64,000 nucleotides of DNA from assembly GCA_965261255.1 (NCBI GenBank), contig CBDHCQ010000004.1, positions 310,001-374,000 on the forward strand, given 5' to 3'. This DNA is from Bin80 sp965261255. Its GTDB lineage: Bacteria; Bacteroidota; Rhodothermia; Rhodothermales; Bin80. Under the pieces are notes generated by a model. That model was not told the origin of the DNA. It worked only from the letters and a program-made list of their open reading frames with translations, and ran no database searches. Positions within the stretch are counted from its first letter, which is position 1, and every line of letters begins with the position of its first letter. Position numbers and translations under genes: made by a program. Of the stretch, positions 8,579 to 16,246 are shown piece by piece.

Positions 8579-9871
8579 TTATTTCGACATCCATGGCGAA
8601 AGCGACTTTGCGTGGAGGTCCTCGTTTATTCGCAGGAGCTGGTTGTATTTTGCCAGCCTAGACGACCTCGCGAGCGAGCCTATCTTGATTTGCCCGCCAT
8701 TTAATCCGACAGCCAGATCCGACAACGTTGCATCCTCAGTTTCTCCTGAGCGAGCTGAGATAATCGTCTTAAACCCTGCTTTCTTGGCCAACTGAACAGC
8801 TTCCACGGTTTCTGTAACTGTTCCGATCTGGTTCATTTTTATGAGTACGGCATTACCAGCCTTTTGCTCAATGCCACGCTGGATGCGCTGTGTGTTAGTA
8901 GTAAAAAGATCATCACCCACCAACTGTGTGCGACTGCCGATGCGCCGCGTAAGGTGTTGCCAGCCAAACCAATCCTCCTCGTCCAGTCCGTCCTCAATTG
9001 AGATGATTGGAAAACGGGTTACCCAGTCTTCCAGATAGGTTATCATTTCTTCCGTGGTGAGCCTTTTGCTATCCAGATGCAAGTCATAGTGTCCCGTAGA
9101 GGCATCAAAAAAATGAGAAGCTGCTATGTCCAGTGCAATCGCCATGTCCTGGCCTGGCTGCATTCCTGTTGCCTTTATTGCTGAGCACAATATTTCAAGG
9201 GGGGCTTCATTCGTTGTGAGCGAGGGGCCAAATCCTCCCTCGTCGGCAACCAGTGATACTATGTGTCCTTGATCCTGCAAAATCCTGCGGGTACTCCAAT
9301 ACACGGCCGAAATCATTTCCAGTGCCTGCGGAAATGTCTTCGCTCCAACAGGAATGACGAGATAGTCTTGAATATCAAGATTCTTGCCCGCATGGAGTCC
9401 TCCACTGATAATATTCACCATTGGCATTGGGAGGCAAGGCTGCTCTCCTTTGGGCAAATAACGGTCGGCCAGGTACCGGAAAAGCGGTTTGTCAGCAGCG
9501 GCAGCGCAGGCATGTAGGGCGGCAAACGAAACCCCAAGGATGGCGTTGGCACCGAGGCGCCCTTTGTTTGGCGTTCCGTCCAGATCAATCAGCGCCTGAT
9601 CCAGACCCTCCTGATCTTCAGCATTCATGGCGGTTATAGCTGCCGCTATCTCCTCATTCACATGTGCCACCGCTCTGAGAACGCCTCTTCCCTGATATCG
9701 ACTCATGTCGTTATCACGAAGCTCGTGCGCTTCAAAACGTCCGGTAGATGCTCCTGACGGTACCATCATTCGCCCCTGGTGGCCGGAGGCTAATGCTACC
9801 TCTACTTCCACGGTAGGTAATCCCCGTGAATCAAGAACTTCCCGACCTATTACGTGCGTTATGTGAGTCAT
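8579..9871 (-). CDS. eno: Enolase-family protein with altered active site
   Basis: Starting at the ATG at 9871, which overlaps the upstream kinase stop as ATGA, the product has 430 residues, the usual enolase length. Enolase converts 2-phosphoglycerate to phosphoenolpyruvate. Conserved features include SGASTG, His160 (GGLHAG), Glu211 (DEGGFGP), metal ligands Asp248, Glu293 and Asp320, and Lys345 (LIKMNQIGT) and Lys396 (QIKIG). Two active-site positions differ: the residue equivalent to yeast Glu168 is Asp169 (IQDY for the usual QEF), and the usual SHRSGETED reads SARSGETED, so yeast His373 is Ala. Such changes are unusual in housekeeping enolases and suggest a specialised paralogue acting with the adjacent kinase. 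It could still be the only enolase of the cell; the window cannot tell. Confidence 0.85.
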   Translation of the reverse strand: MTHITHVIGREVLDSRGLPTVEVEVALASGHQGRMMVPSGASTGRFEAHELRDNDMSRYQGRGVLRAVAHVNEEIAAAITAMNAEDQEGLDQALIDLDGTPNKGRLGANAILGVSFAALHACAAAADKPLFRYLADRYLPKGEQPCLPMPMVNIISGGLHAGKNLDIQDYLVIPVGAKTFPQALEMISAVYWSTRRILQDQGHIVSLVADEGGFGPSLTTNEAPLEILCSAIKATGMQPGQDMAIALDIAASHFFDASTGHYDLHLDSKRLTTEEMITYLEDWVTRFPIISIEDGLDEEDWFGWQHLTRRIGSRTQLVGDDLFTTNTQRIQRGIEQKAGNAVLIKMNQIGTVTETVEAVQLAKKAGFKTIISARSGETEDATLSDLAVGLNGGQIKIGSLARSSRLAKYNQLLRINEDLHAKSLSPWMSK

Positions 9872-10806
9872 GACAGCTGCCAGGCACTCTTGATCAAATC
9901 CACCGGATCGTCCCGTCCAGAATACCAAATCCAATCCATTGCAGTTTTACGAATGCTGTTGCGCAAGGCATCCCCCTGTACATATGGCATAGGCGATTTG
10001 CCATCCAGTCGGGCTAGGAGCAGGAGGCCAATGTGAGGGATCAGGCCATCCACCGGTTGACCGTAACCCCGGAGGAACGCCTGAATCACAGACAGAGCAT
10101 GCGCTTCGCGGCGGAGTACCCAGCCTTTGAGCATAAGGTGTCCCAGGCAAAAGGATACATCGAATAGAGGGTGCCCCCAATGGGCGACCTCAAAATCAAG
10201 CAGCATCACCGCTCCCGCTTGATCAACGAGTATGTTTTTTGGTGAATAGTCTCCATGGGTAAGGCTGCACCGGCGCGAGAAGAGTTCATCAACCAGTCGA
10301 TCAATGGGTTCCTTAAGCGCGGGGTAACGCACGATGAGATAGTGATGAAAGGGGTCAATGCGGAGCTCATTAAAAAATGTGATTTCCTCAAAAGCTGACC
10401 GACCATTGGCTGCCAAGCTCCTCTCTTGAATTTGACGCAGGGTCAGACCAACCGAAAACCCCACGGACACCTCAAATTTCCCATTCATCAGGTGTTCTTT
10501 CCACGAGACGGCCTCGGCGGGTGCACAGGTCATCACGCAGATATGATGTTCGCCGTCAAAGTGTACAATTTCCGGTACGGTTCCCTTTGGCAAAATGGTT
10601 GACAGGAATCGAATGCACGCTTGCTCCTGTTCAATCCGCCGGATATCAGAGTACCAATCAATTTCGGTTGCCAGCTTTGGCAATGGTTGTTTCAGAACCC
10701 AGCGCACCTCCGGAGTAACGACCTTCCAGACGTAGTTCGATACGCCCCCCGGTAAGGCGCTCACATCAAGCGTCTCTTTCGGGACCCCCCATCTCTGTTG
10801 GCGCAA
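9868..10806 (-). CDS. APH/choline-kinase-like phosphotransferase
   Basis: The product has 312 residues with the small-molecule kinase fold: a glycine-rich loop (LPGGVSNYVWKV, 18-29), an ATP-binding Lys39 (WVLKQ), the catalytic loop LTHGDYSPKN (His184, Asp186, Asn191) and LDFEVAH (Asp204). Family members phosphorylate aminoglycosides, choline, homoserine, methylthioribose or sugars. The gene ends in a 4-base ATGA overlap with the enolase-like gene, so its product probably feeds that enzyme. The only available start is TTG at 10806; the frame is open some 40 codons further upstream but holds no ATG, GTG or TTG. A remnant of a glycosidase gene ends 38 bases upstream. Confidence 0.8.
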   Translation of the reverse strand: MRQQRWGVPKETLDVSALPGGVSNYVWKVVTPEVRWVLKQPLPKLATEIDWYSDIRRIEQEQACIRFLSTILPKGTVPEIVHFDGEHHICVMTCAPAEAVSWKEHLMNGKFEVSVGFSVGLTLRQIQERSLAANGRSAFEEITFFNELRIDPFHHYLIVRYPALKEPIDRLVDELFSRRCSLTHGDYSPKNILVDQAGAVMLLDFEVAHWGHPLFDVSFCLGHLMLKGWVLRREAHALSVIQAFLRGYGQPVDGLIPHIGLLLLARLDGKSPMPYVQGDALRNSIRKTAMDWIWYSGRDDPVDLIKSAWQLS

Positions 10807-10844
10807 ATAGGTTTTTACGTGTTCAGAATTTGATAATCTTATGA

Positions 10845-11090
10845 TTAGTTTTGCGACGTGATTCCGTCCTTGGTTACCGTGTAGAGATCTCCCTGATAGG
10901 CAATGTTGCGCAGGCTTGCGCTGGGGTCAAGCGATGCATATTTTGGATCGGCTGTTAATGCGCTTGTGAGAGTTTCCCGAAGTCCGAAAATTCCTTCAAG
11001 AATTACTGTTACCCAACTTCCAGATGTAAGGGATCACAAAGATGGCTTGATCTGGGTCAATCTCAGTAATTGCCTGAATCATGCGCAGCA
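10845..11090 (-). pseudogene. Remnant of a second glycosidase-like gene (C-terminal fragment)
   Basis: On the minus strand from about 11030 to the TAA at 10845-10847 the sequence translates as SGSWVTVILEGIFGL followed by a tail with ADPKYASLDPSASLRNIAY. This matches the last ~65 residues of the 682-residue glycosidase-like protein at 3592-5640, including SCGSWVTVILEGIFGL. Just upstream another frame reads IPYI, equivalent to MPYI of the intact gene, and then runs directly into the next block, so a short segment (INDWLSS region) is lost with a frameshift. The 5' boundary is not defined; I see no earlier conserved part up to the SDR gene. It probably was the first gene of the kinase/enolase operon. 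Confidence 0.7.
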
Positions 11091-11209
11091 TCCGACAAAC
11101 ACTTGCGGGAATAAGGTTCATAGTTAGTATCCTGTACTGACAACCAAAATTAAACGGGATCTCACTACCTTTGCAATATAGATACGATCTTTGAATAGTA
11201 AAAGGATCT

Positions 11210-11980
11210 ATGGCCTTGACTGTCAAACATGTTGTCGTAACAGGGGGTGCAAAAGGGATCGGCGGAGCGGCTGTTACGCGATTTCTCCAAGAGGGTGCAT
11301 ACGTGACGGTTTTGGACCTGGATGATAAGCGGGCACGTAAACGATTGGTCAATTATGAAGATCGGAGCCTCTTCATCCACTGCGATGTGTCTAAGGCAGA
11401 TCAGGTTGAAGGAGCATTCAACCAAATTGATATTCGATTCGGCGCAGTGGATGTGCTCGTCAACAATGCCGGAATTCAGCGCTACAGTACAGTCACAGAT
11501 ACAACCGAGGAAGAATGGGATCTGGTGATGAACGTAAACCTGAAGAGTGCTTTCCTGTGTTCAAAGTATGCGATTCCGCTAATGCAAAAGCGTGGGAAGG
11601 GGATTGTGATCAATGTTGCAAGTGTACAAAGCTTTATTACGCAGCGTAAAGTAGCTCCGTACACGACGAGCAAGACCGCCATGTTGGGGCTCACGCGCAG
11701 TATTGCTGCAGATTATGCTCCTGATATCAGGGCGGTTGCTGTGTGCCCCGGTACAGTTGATACCCCCATGCTCAGGTGGGCCGCCAATCAGTCTCCTGAT
11801 CCCGAAGAAGTCTACCGGGAGGTTCGTGAAATGCATTTGACTCAACGCATTGCAGAGCCAGTGGAAATAGCTGATTTGATCTTGTATTTATCCAGTGACA
11901 AGGCCGCGTTTATTACGGGGCAGGCCATCCGTATAGATGGGGGGCTGGGCTTGGTTGTAGCCGGGAGTGTACGCCAGTGA
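11210..11980 (+). CDS. Short-chain dehydrogenase/reductase (SDR)
   Basis: The product has 256 residues, the normal classical SDR length. It has the NAD(P)-binding TGGAKGIGGA (11-20), NNAG, a catalytic Ser in NVASVQSF, YTTSK (Tyr and Lys of the active site) and the C-terminal FITGQAIRIDGG. An Asp after the second strand (VLDLDD) favours NAD over NADP. It starts the plus-strand sugar-acid operon; its TGA overlaps the GTG of the next, now broken, gene. From its neighbours (dehydratase remnant and lactonase) it probably oxidises a sugar to a lactone, like glucose, fuconate or galactose dehydrogenases; the substrate is inferred only. Confidence 0.88.
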   Translation: MALTVKHVVVTGGAKGIGGAAVTRFLQEGAYVTVLDLDDKRARKRLVNYEDRSLFIHCDVSKADQVEGAFNQIDIRFGAVDVLVNNAGIQRYSTVTDTTEEEWDLVMNVNLKSAFLCSKYAIPLMQKRGKGIVINVASVQSFITQRKVAPYTTSKTAMLGLTRSIAADYAPDIRAVAVCPGTVDTPMLRWAANQSPDPEEVYREVREMHLTQRIAEPVEIADLILYLSSDKAAFITGQAIRIDGGLGLVVAGSVRQ

Positions 11981-12137
11981 AAATCAGCGATATCAGCGCG
12001 AGGACGGTTACCGTTCCACTAGAAGCTCCACTGCGCCCAGATTGGTTCAGTATCTGGCCGGAGACCCGTTGGGCCAAGCCGGATTTGTGATGTGTGAACC
12101 TGACGGCACGGAAAAAATCTTCTGGAGATATGTGTAG
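11977..12137 (+). pseudogene. Internally deleted mandelate racemase/muconate lactonizing-type dehydratase gene
   Basis: A GTG overlapping the SDR stop (GTGA) begins KISDISARTVTVPLEAPLR, the typical N-terminus of enolase-superfamily acid-sugar dehydratases. The frame stops at 12088-12090 after 37 codons. A second frame across the rest, from about 12045, reads LAGDPLGQAGFVMCEPDG and ends IFWRYV with TAG at 12135-12137. That TAG lies inside the first codons of the downstream lactonase gene (ATGTGTAG). Both ends thus keep the overlapping junctions of an intact operon while about 1 kb of the middle appears missing. The N-terminal assignment is good; the C-terminal one is inference from the junction. 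Confidence 0.65.
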
Positions 12138-13005
12138 CAGTGCACTGTTGCCGATTGAGAAGGCAGCTGTCTTCTATGAAGGGCTTGATCATCCTGAGGG
12201 GCTTGCCGTGCACCCGGATGGATCAATATGGGCAGGGGGTGAAGCGGGGCAGATATATCGGATTTCTTCCGACGGAGAAGAGATGGTTGAGGTGGCAAGT
12301 ACAGGTGGATTCATTCTTGGACTTGCCTTTAGTCCTAATGCTGAGTGGCTTGCAGCTTGTGATTTGGTTAATCGGTGTGTCTGGCGGCTTGATCCCGGTT
12401 CGGGTTTGTTATCCGAGTTTGCTGGAGGGGCAGGTGGAGGGGACCAGTTCAAGATTCCAAACTATGCCACGTTTGCCCGTGACGGTACGCTTTATGTTTC
12501 GGACAGCGGTACCTTTCGGCAGGTTGACGGGCGTATTCTACGATTTGATGCTGATCATAGCGGCCGCGGACAGGTTTGGCACCAAGGACCGTTCAATTTT
12601 GCAAACGGTCTTGCCCTTTCTCCAAGGGGAGAAGCCCTGTATGTAGTGTGTAGCTTTGACGCGAGTGTAGAGCGGATAGAAGTGGAACCAGATGGTCGTG
12701 CGGGCAACCGCACATTGTTCGCCAGAATACCGAGAACGGTGCCTGACGGCCTTGCGTTTGATGTAGCGGGCAATCTGTATGTGTCATGTTATGCTCCCAA
12801 TCACGTCTATCGCGTCATGCCCGATGGTAAAGTGGAACTCCTGATGGACGACTGGGAAGCCCATACATTGTCCAACCCTACGAACATTGCCTTTGGAGGA
12901 TCTGGATTTGATCAACTCTTTACTGCCAACCTGGGGCGGTGGCATCTTACACGAATAGACTTAGGAGTTGAAGGGGCCCGATTGGCGTGCCATCCACTGA
13001 GATGA
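12130..13005 (+). CDS. SMP-30/gluconolactonase-family lactonase
   Basis: With the ATG at 12130, preceded by GGAG, the product has 291 residues. SMP-30 enzymes are six-bladed propellers that hydrolyse sugar lactones using one divalent metal. Candidate metal-site residues are visible: Glu in HPEGLAVHPDG, Asn in KIPNYATF, Asn in FANGLALSP and Asp in VPDGLAFD. There is no signal peptide, so it is cytoplasmic. It lies between the dehydratase remnant and an unassigned gene whose ATG overlaps its stop as ATGA. Role inferred: opening the lactone made by the SDR. An upstream in-frame GTG at 12094 would add 12 residues that lie within the remnant and is less likely. Confidence 0.85.
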   Translation: MCSSALLPIEKAAVFYEGLDHPEGLAVHPDGSIWAGGEAGQIYRISSDGEEMVEVASTGGFILGLAFSPNAEWLAACDLVNRCVWRLDPGSGLLSEFAGGAGGGDQFKIPNYATFARDGTLYVSDSGTFRQVDGRILRFDADHSGRGQVWHQGPFNFANGLALSPRGEALYVVCSFDASVERIEVEPDGRAGNRTLFARIPRTVPDGLAFDVAGNLYVSCYAPNHVYRVMPDGKVELLMDDWEAHTLSNPTNIAFGGSGFDQLFTANLGRWHLTRIDLGVEGARLACHPLR

Positions 13006-14162
13006 ATTCTGTTTTTTCTCATGATACGCGCCCCGTTTTTGGGCAGGCCTCCTGGCATTTGGCCACCTCCTCTGTGGAGGCCTATCTCACGCAGCAGGGT
13101 GGTCATCTCGGTCCAATCCTGTTTCATTTTGGGGATCGTACAATAGCTCCTTATGCGTTGTGCCCCTGGGCTGAGGAAGACACGGATGAAGCACTTCCCC
13201 CTATTCTGAAAGTGCTTCGAGGTGATTTTTTCTGTATGCCATTTGGGGCTAATGATGAGGTTTTCCAGGGCGAGAATCATCCTCCACATGGTGAGACAGC
13301 AAACGGCTTGTGGAAATTCGAAAGCATGCGCCAGGCGGGGGATACGGTGACACTCCGGACATCGCTCGATACTTCAGTCCGCGCGGGGCATGTAGACAAA
13401 TGGATTTCCCTGCACAGCGGACATCACGCAGTCTATGTTCGCCATCTCATATCTGGCATGAAGGGTCCCATGAGCTTGGGACATCACGCCATGCTCAAGT
13501 TCCCGGATTCACCTGGCAGTGGTGTTGTTACGACGAGCCCGTTCCTGTATGCGCAAACGGCACCGCAGCCCATCGAGCTTCCCGAGAATCAAGGGTACTC
13601 GTTATTGCGGCCCGGGGCATCCTTTTCCTCGCTGGCGGATGTCCCTACGATCACAGGTCAATCAACCGATCTGCGCCGCTATCCTGCCCGAAAAGGCTAT
13701 GAAGATCTGGTTATGCTTGTTTCCGATCCTTCGGTCGACTTTGCCTGGACGGCCGTGACATTTCCAGCGGAAGGGTATGTATGGTTTGCTCTGAAGGATC
13801 CCCTAGTTCTGAAACAGACAGTTTTCTGGCTCTCCAATGGTGGTCGCCACTACCCGCCTTGGAATGGGCGGCATACGGGTGTGATGGGTCTGGAGGAAGT
13901 GACTTCATTCTTTCACTACGGTTTATTGCAGTCAGTTGAAAGTAATTTTCTTGCGGATCAAGGTCACGCCACTTGTTTTCATCTAGATATCGCGGCTCCC
14001 ATGGATGTACGCTACATAATGGCTGTTGCCGAAATCCCAGAGGATTTTGATTGTGTTGAAACGATCAGTACGGGATTAGACAAAGGCATAGTGCTGTTGA
14101 AGTCCACTAGCGGAACGGAAGTGAGCGTCCGTCTCGATCTGACATTTCTTCGATCAGGCTAA
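13002..14162 (+). CDS. Protein of unknown function in sugar-acid operon (possibly mutarotase-like fold)
   Basis: The ATG at 13002 overlaps the lactonase stop (ATGA) and gives 386 residues. The protein is rich in beta-strand-like segments, His and aromatic residues (HSGHHAVYVRHL, SLGHHAML, GGRHYPPWNGRHTGVMGLEEV, ATCFHLDIAAP). The pattern suggests a large beta-sandwich of the galactose-mutarotase type, as in aldose epimerases and DUF4432 proteins, but I do not recognise a definite family. No signal peptide is visible. Position as the last intact gene of the SDR/dehydratase/lactonase operon suggests a role in sugar handling. Confidence 0.6.
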   Translation: MNSVFSHDTRPVFGQASWHLATSSVEAYLTQQGGHLGPILFHFGDRTIAPYALCPWAEEDTDEALPPILKVLRGDFFCMPFGANDEVFQGENHPPHGETANGLWKFESMRQAGDTVTLRTSLDTSVRAGHVDKWISLHSGHHAVYVRHLISGMKGPMSLGHHAMLKFPDSPGSGVVTTSPFLYAQTAPQPIELPENQGYSLLRPGASFSSLADVPTITGQSTDLRRYPARKGYEDLVMLVSDPSVDFAWTAVTFPAEGYVWFALKDPLVLKQTVFWLSNGGRHYPPWNGRHTGVMGLEEVTSFFHYGLLQSVESNFLADQGHATCFHLDIAAPMDVRYIMAVAEIPEDFDCVETISTGLDKGIVLLKSTSGTEVSVRLDLTFLRSG

Positions 14163-14163
14163 A

Positions 14164-14310
14164 ACGAAGGTTTGGCTGTTCACGCCCGGGAGCTCGTCGT
14201 GGGATCTTTATGCCAATATTGTCGCCAGTCACTGGTTTCTGCCTTACGTTCGAAGCACATCCTATAAAACCGTGAGAATCCGTTTAGACTTGGGATTCCA
14301 ACAGGAATAA
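14164..14310 (+). pseudogene. Possible C-terminal remnant of an unidentified gene
   Basis: Just after the stop of the preceding gene one frame reads KVWLFTPGSSSWDLYANIV, then HWFLPYVRSTSY and VRIRLDLGFQQE, stopping at 14308-14310, one base before the PhoH-like gene's stop on the other strand. The amino-acid composition looks like real protein (aromatics, alternating hydrophobics), and there is no start codon of its own. I read it as the tail of a further operon gene, most of which is lost. The family is unknown. Confidence 0.35.
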
Positions 14311-15255
14311 TCAGGTGTTGCGCTCATAGGCGTCAACGATAGCTTTGACCAGGCTGTGTCGTACCACATCAATCTTGCTGAAATACACGAATTCAATTCC
14401 TCTGATATCGTGGAGGATAGACTGAGCCTCGACTAGCCCACTCTGCTGGGCATCCCGGAGATCTATTTGTGTGATATCTCCAGTAATAATGGTTTGGCTA
14501 CTCACCCCCAGTCGTGTGAGAAACATCTTCATCTGAACTGCTGTTGCGTTCTGGGCTTCATCCAGAATAACAAACGAGGAATTCAGGGTACGGCCGCGCA
14601 TAAAGGCCAAGGGGACAATTTCTATAACATGATCCTCCAGATGCGTGGTAAGTTTTTCTGTTGGCAAAAATTCTTCCAGTGCATCGTACAGGGGGCGCAA
14701 GTATGGATCAACTTTATCGCGAAAGTCGCCAGGCAGAAAGCCAAGCCGTTCCCCGGCCTCAACAGCAGGCCGGCATAGAACGATGCGTTTAACTTTTCTG
14801 GCTTTCAATGCTGCTACTGCAAGTGCAACAGCCATATAAGTTTTTCCGGTACCTGCCGGGCCGATTGCAAACACAATATCATTTTTGTGCGAAGCCTCAA
14901 GCAATCTGGCTTGTCCAGGGGTTTTTGTCCTGATCATTCCCCCTGATGGTGTATATAACACCACAGTCCCCACTTTCTTATTGGACTGGCGGGGGTTTGC
15001 GGTTGCCATTGCCAGTATGGTGTCCAGATCTCCTGCGGTCACTGCTCCATTACGGCCCGCAACGGAAGCCAATTCGTCAAATGCGTGCACAATTGAGTCA
15101 AGCGTAGCGCTGGGACCAGAAAGGCGAACTTGATTATTTCGCGCAATGATTTTGGTGTCCGGGAAGGCAGCCTCGATCCGTCTCAAGTGCACGTCATGCG
15201 TGCCGAAGAGTAAAAGGGGATCGGTGTGATCAAGCGTGAGTGTAGTTTCTGCCAA
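14311..15255 (-). CDS. PhoH family ATPase (PhoL/YbeZ-like)
   Basis: The product has 314 residues, typical of PhoH-like proteins. Residues about 15-80 form a small N-terminal domain; the P-loop GPAGTGKT is at 132-139, and the Walker B FVILDEAQN is near 230, followed by RLGVSSQTIITGDITQIDL. PhoH-like ATPases are cytoplasmic, and YbeZ works with the YbeY endoribonuclease in rRNA maturation; no ybeY is adjacent here. It diverges from dapF, with 70 bases between the two starts that must hold both promoters. Confidence 0.93.
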   Translation of the reverse strand: MAETTLTLDHTDPLLLFGTHDVHLRRIEAAFPDTKIIARNNQVRLSGPSATLDSIVHAFDELASVAGRNGAVTAGDLDTILAMATANPRQSNKKVGTVVLYTPSGGMIRTKTPGQARLLEASHKNDIVFAIGPAGTGKTYMAVALAVAALKARKVKRIVLCRPAVEAGERLGFLPGDFRDKVDPYLRPLYDALEEFLPTEKLTTHLEDHVIEIVPLAFMRGRTLNSSFVILDEAQNATAVQMKMFLTRLGVSSQTIITGDITQIDLRDAQQSGLVEAQSILHDIRGIEFVYFSKIDVVRHSLVKAIVDAYERNT

Positions 15256-15325
15256 TTGTTATGATGTCGGTGCCAGCGGGTGTACCCTTCCCGTATCAAA
15301 CTGACCTGAAGTACAAAAGTGCCAA

Positions 15326-16213
15326 ATGAAGCGTGCCCTGATTGTTGAATTCACTAAAATGAATGGAGCAGGTAATGACTTCATCGTGCTGGACAACCGG
15401 TTCTATGAGTTTTCCCTCCCGGAATTATCCATGCTAGCACGGCAATTTTGTCCTAGGCGGATTGGTATCGGTGCGGACGGAGTCCTGGCACTGGCTGCTT
15501 CGACGCATGCTGAGGCCGATTATAGAATGATTTATGTCAATGCGGACGGCAGCGAAGGTACCATGTGCGGCAATGGGGCACGTTGCCTGGCCCTATTTGC
15601 ACACGAGAGCGGCTTTAACAAGAAGATTGCATGCATGCAGACTACCTCGGGGTTATGCGAAGTACATATTTTCGGTGAAGAGGACGCTTCCGCTCGCATC
15701 TACCTGGATGCCCCTCAGAACTACCATGACGCCCCAAACTTAGCGAATCAGATACCGAATGGAATCCGTTCTGTACATTACCTGTGGCCAGGCACCGAAC
15801 ATCTGGTATGCCTTGTGGACAATGTAAATCAACTGCCGTTGAACAGATGGGGGGCCGCACTCCGCAATGATCCGAAGCTTGGGCCTAAAGGAGTTAACGT
15901 GAATTTTGTGGCTGTTGACTCCAATGCCGACAGCAGACGGTTGCACGTGCGCACGTACGAGAAGGGTGTTGAATCGGAAACCCTTGCCTGTGGAACAGGT
16001 GCCATCGCAAGTGCAGTGGTTGCGCAAAAATCAGGCCTGCTTGTTTCGGATGTCTATACTGTACAAATGCCAGGCGGCGTGCTCAAAGTTGGTTTGGAAA
16101 CGGATCGAGTATATCTGGAAGGACCTGTTGACAAGATTTACCGTGGTTCGATGGAGTTTGTATTTCCTGATCTAATACGGCAACACATTCCAGATACTTG
16201 CGTAACTGAGTAA
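15326..16213 (+). CDS. dapF: Diaminopimelate epimerase
   Basis: The product has 295 residues. DapF interconverts LL- and meso-diaminopimelate for lysine and peptidoglycan synthesis. The family N-terminus FTKMNGAGNDFIVLDN is present, as are both catalytic cysteines in MCGNGARC (about residue 79) and ACGTGA (about 222). The C-terminal DRVYLEGPVDKIYRG is also typical. ATG at 15326 leaves 8 residues before the conserved start, slightly longer than usual. It is followed after 33 bases by a TPR lipoprotein gene. Confidence 0.96.
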   Translation: MKRALIVEFTKMNGAGNDFIVLDNRFYEFSLPELSMLARQFCPRRIGIGADGVLALAASTHAEADYRMIYVNADGSEGTMCGNGARCLALFAHESGFNKKIACMQTTSGLCEVHIFGEEDASARIYLDAPQNYHDAPNLANQIPNGIRSVHYLWPGTEHLVCLVDNVNQLPLNRWGAALRNDPKLGPKGVNVNFVAVDSNADSRRLHVRTYEKGVESETLACGTGAIASAVVAQKSGLLVSDVYTVQMPGGVLKVGLETDRVYLEGPVDKIYRGSMEFVFPDLIRQHIPDTCVTE

Positions 16214-16246
16214 GGCTACCTCCGACAACTGAATCCCCTCTTTAAG

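Noticed and set aside
10996..11425. Minus-strand frames upstream of the glycosidase stub as a separate gene
   Set aside because: Mostly antisense to the SDR gene; only the short PYI-containing end relates to the glycosidase family and is included in the pseudogene.
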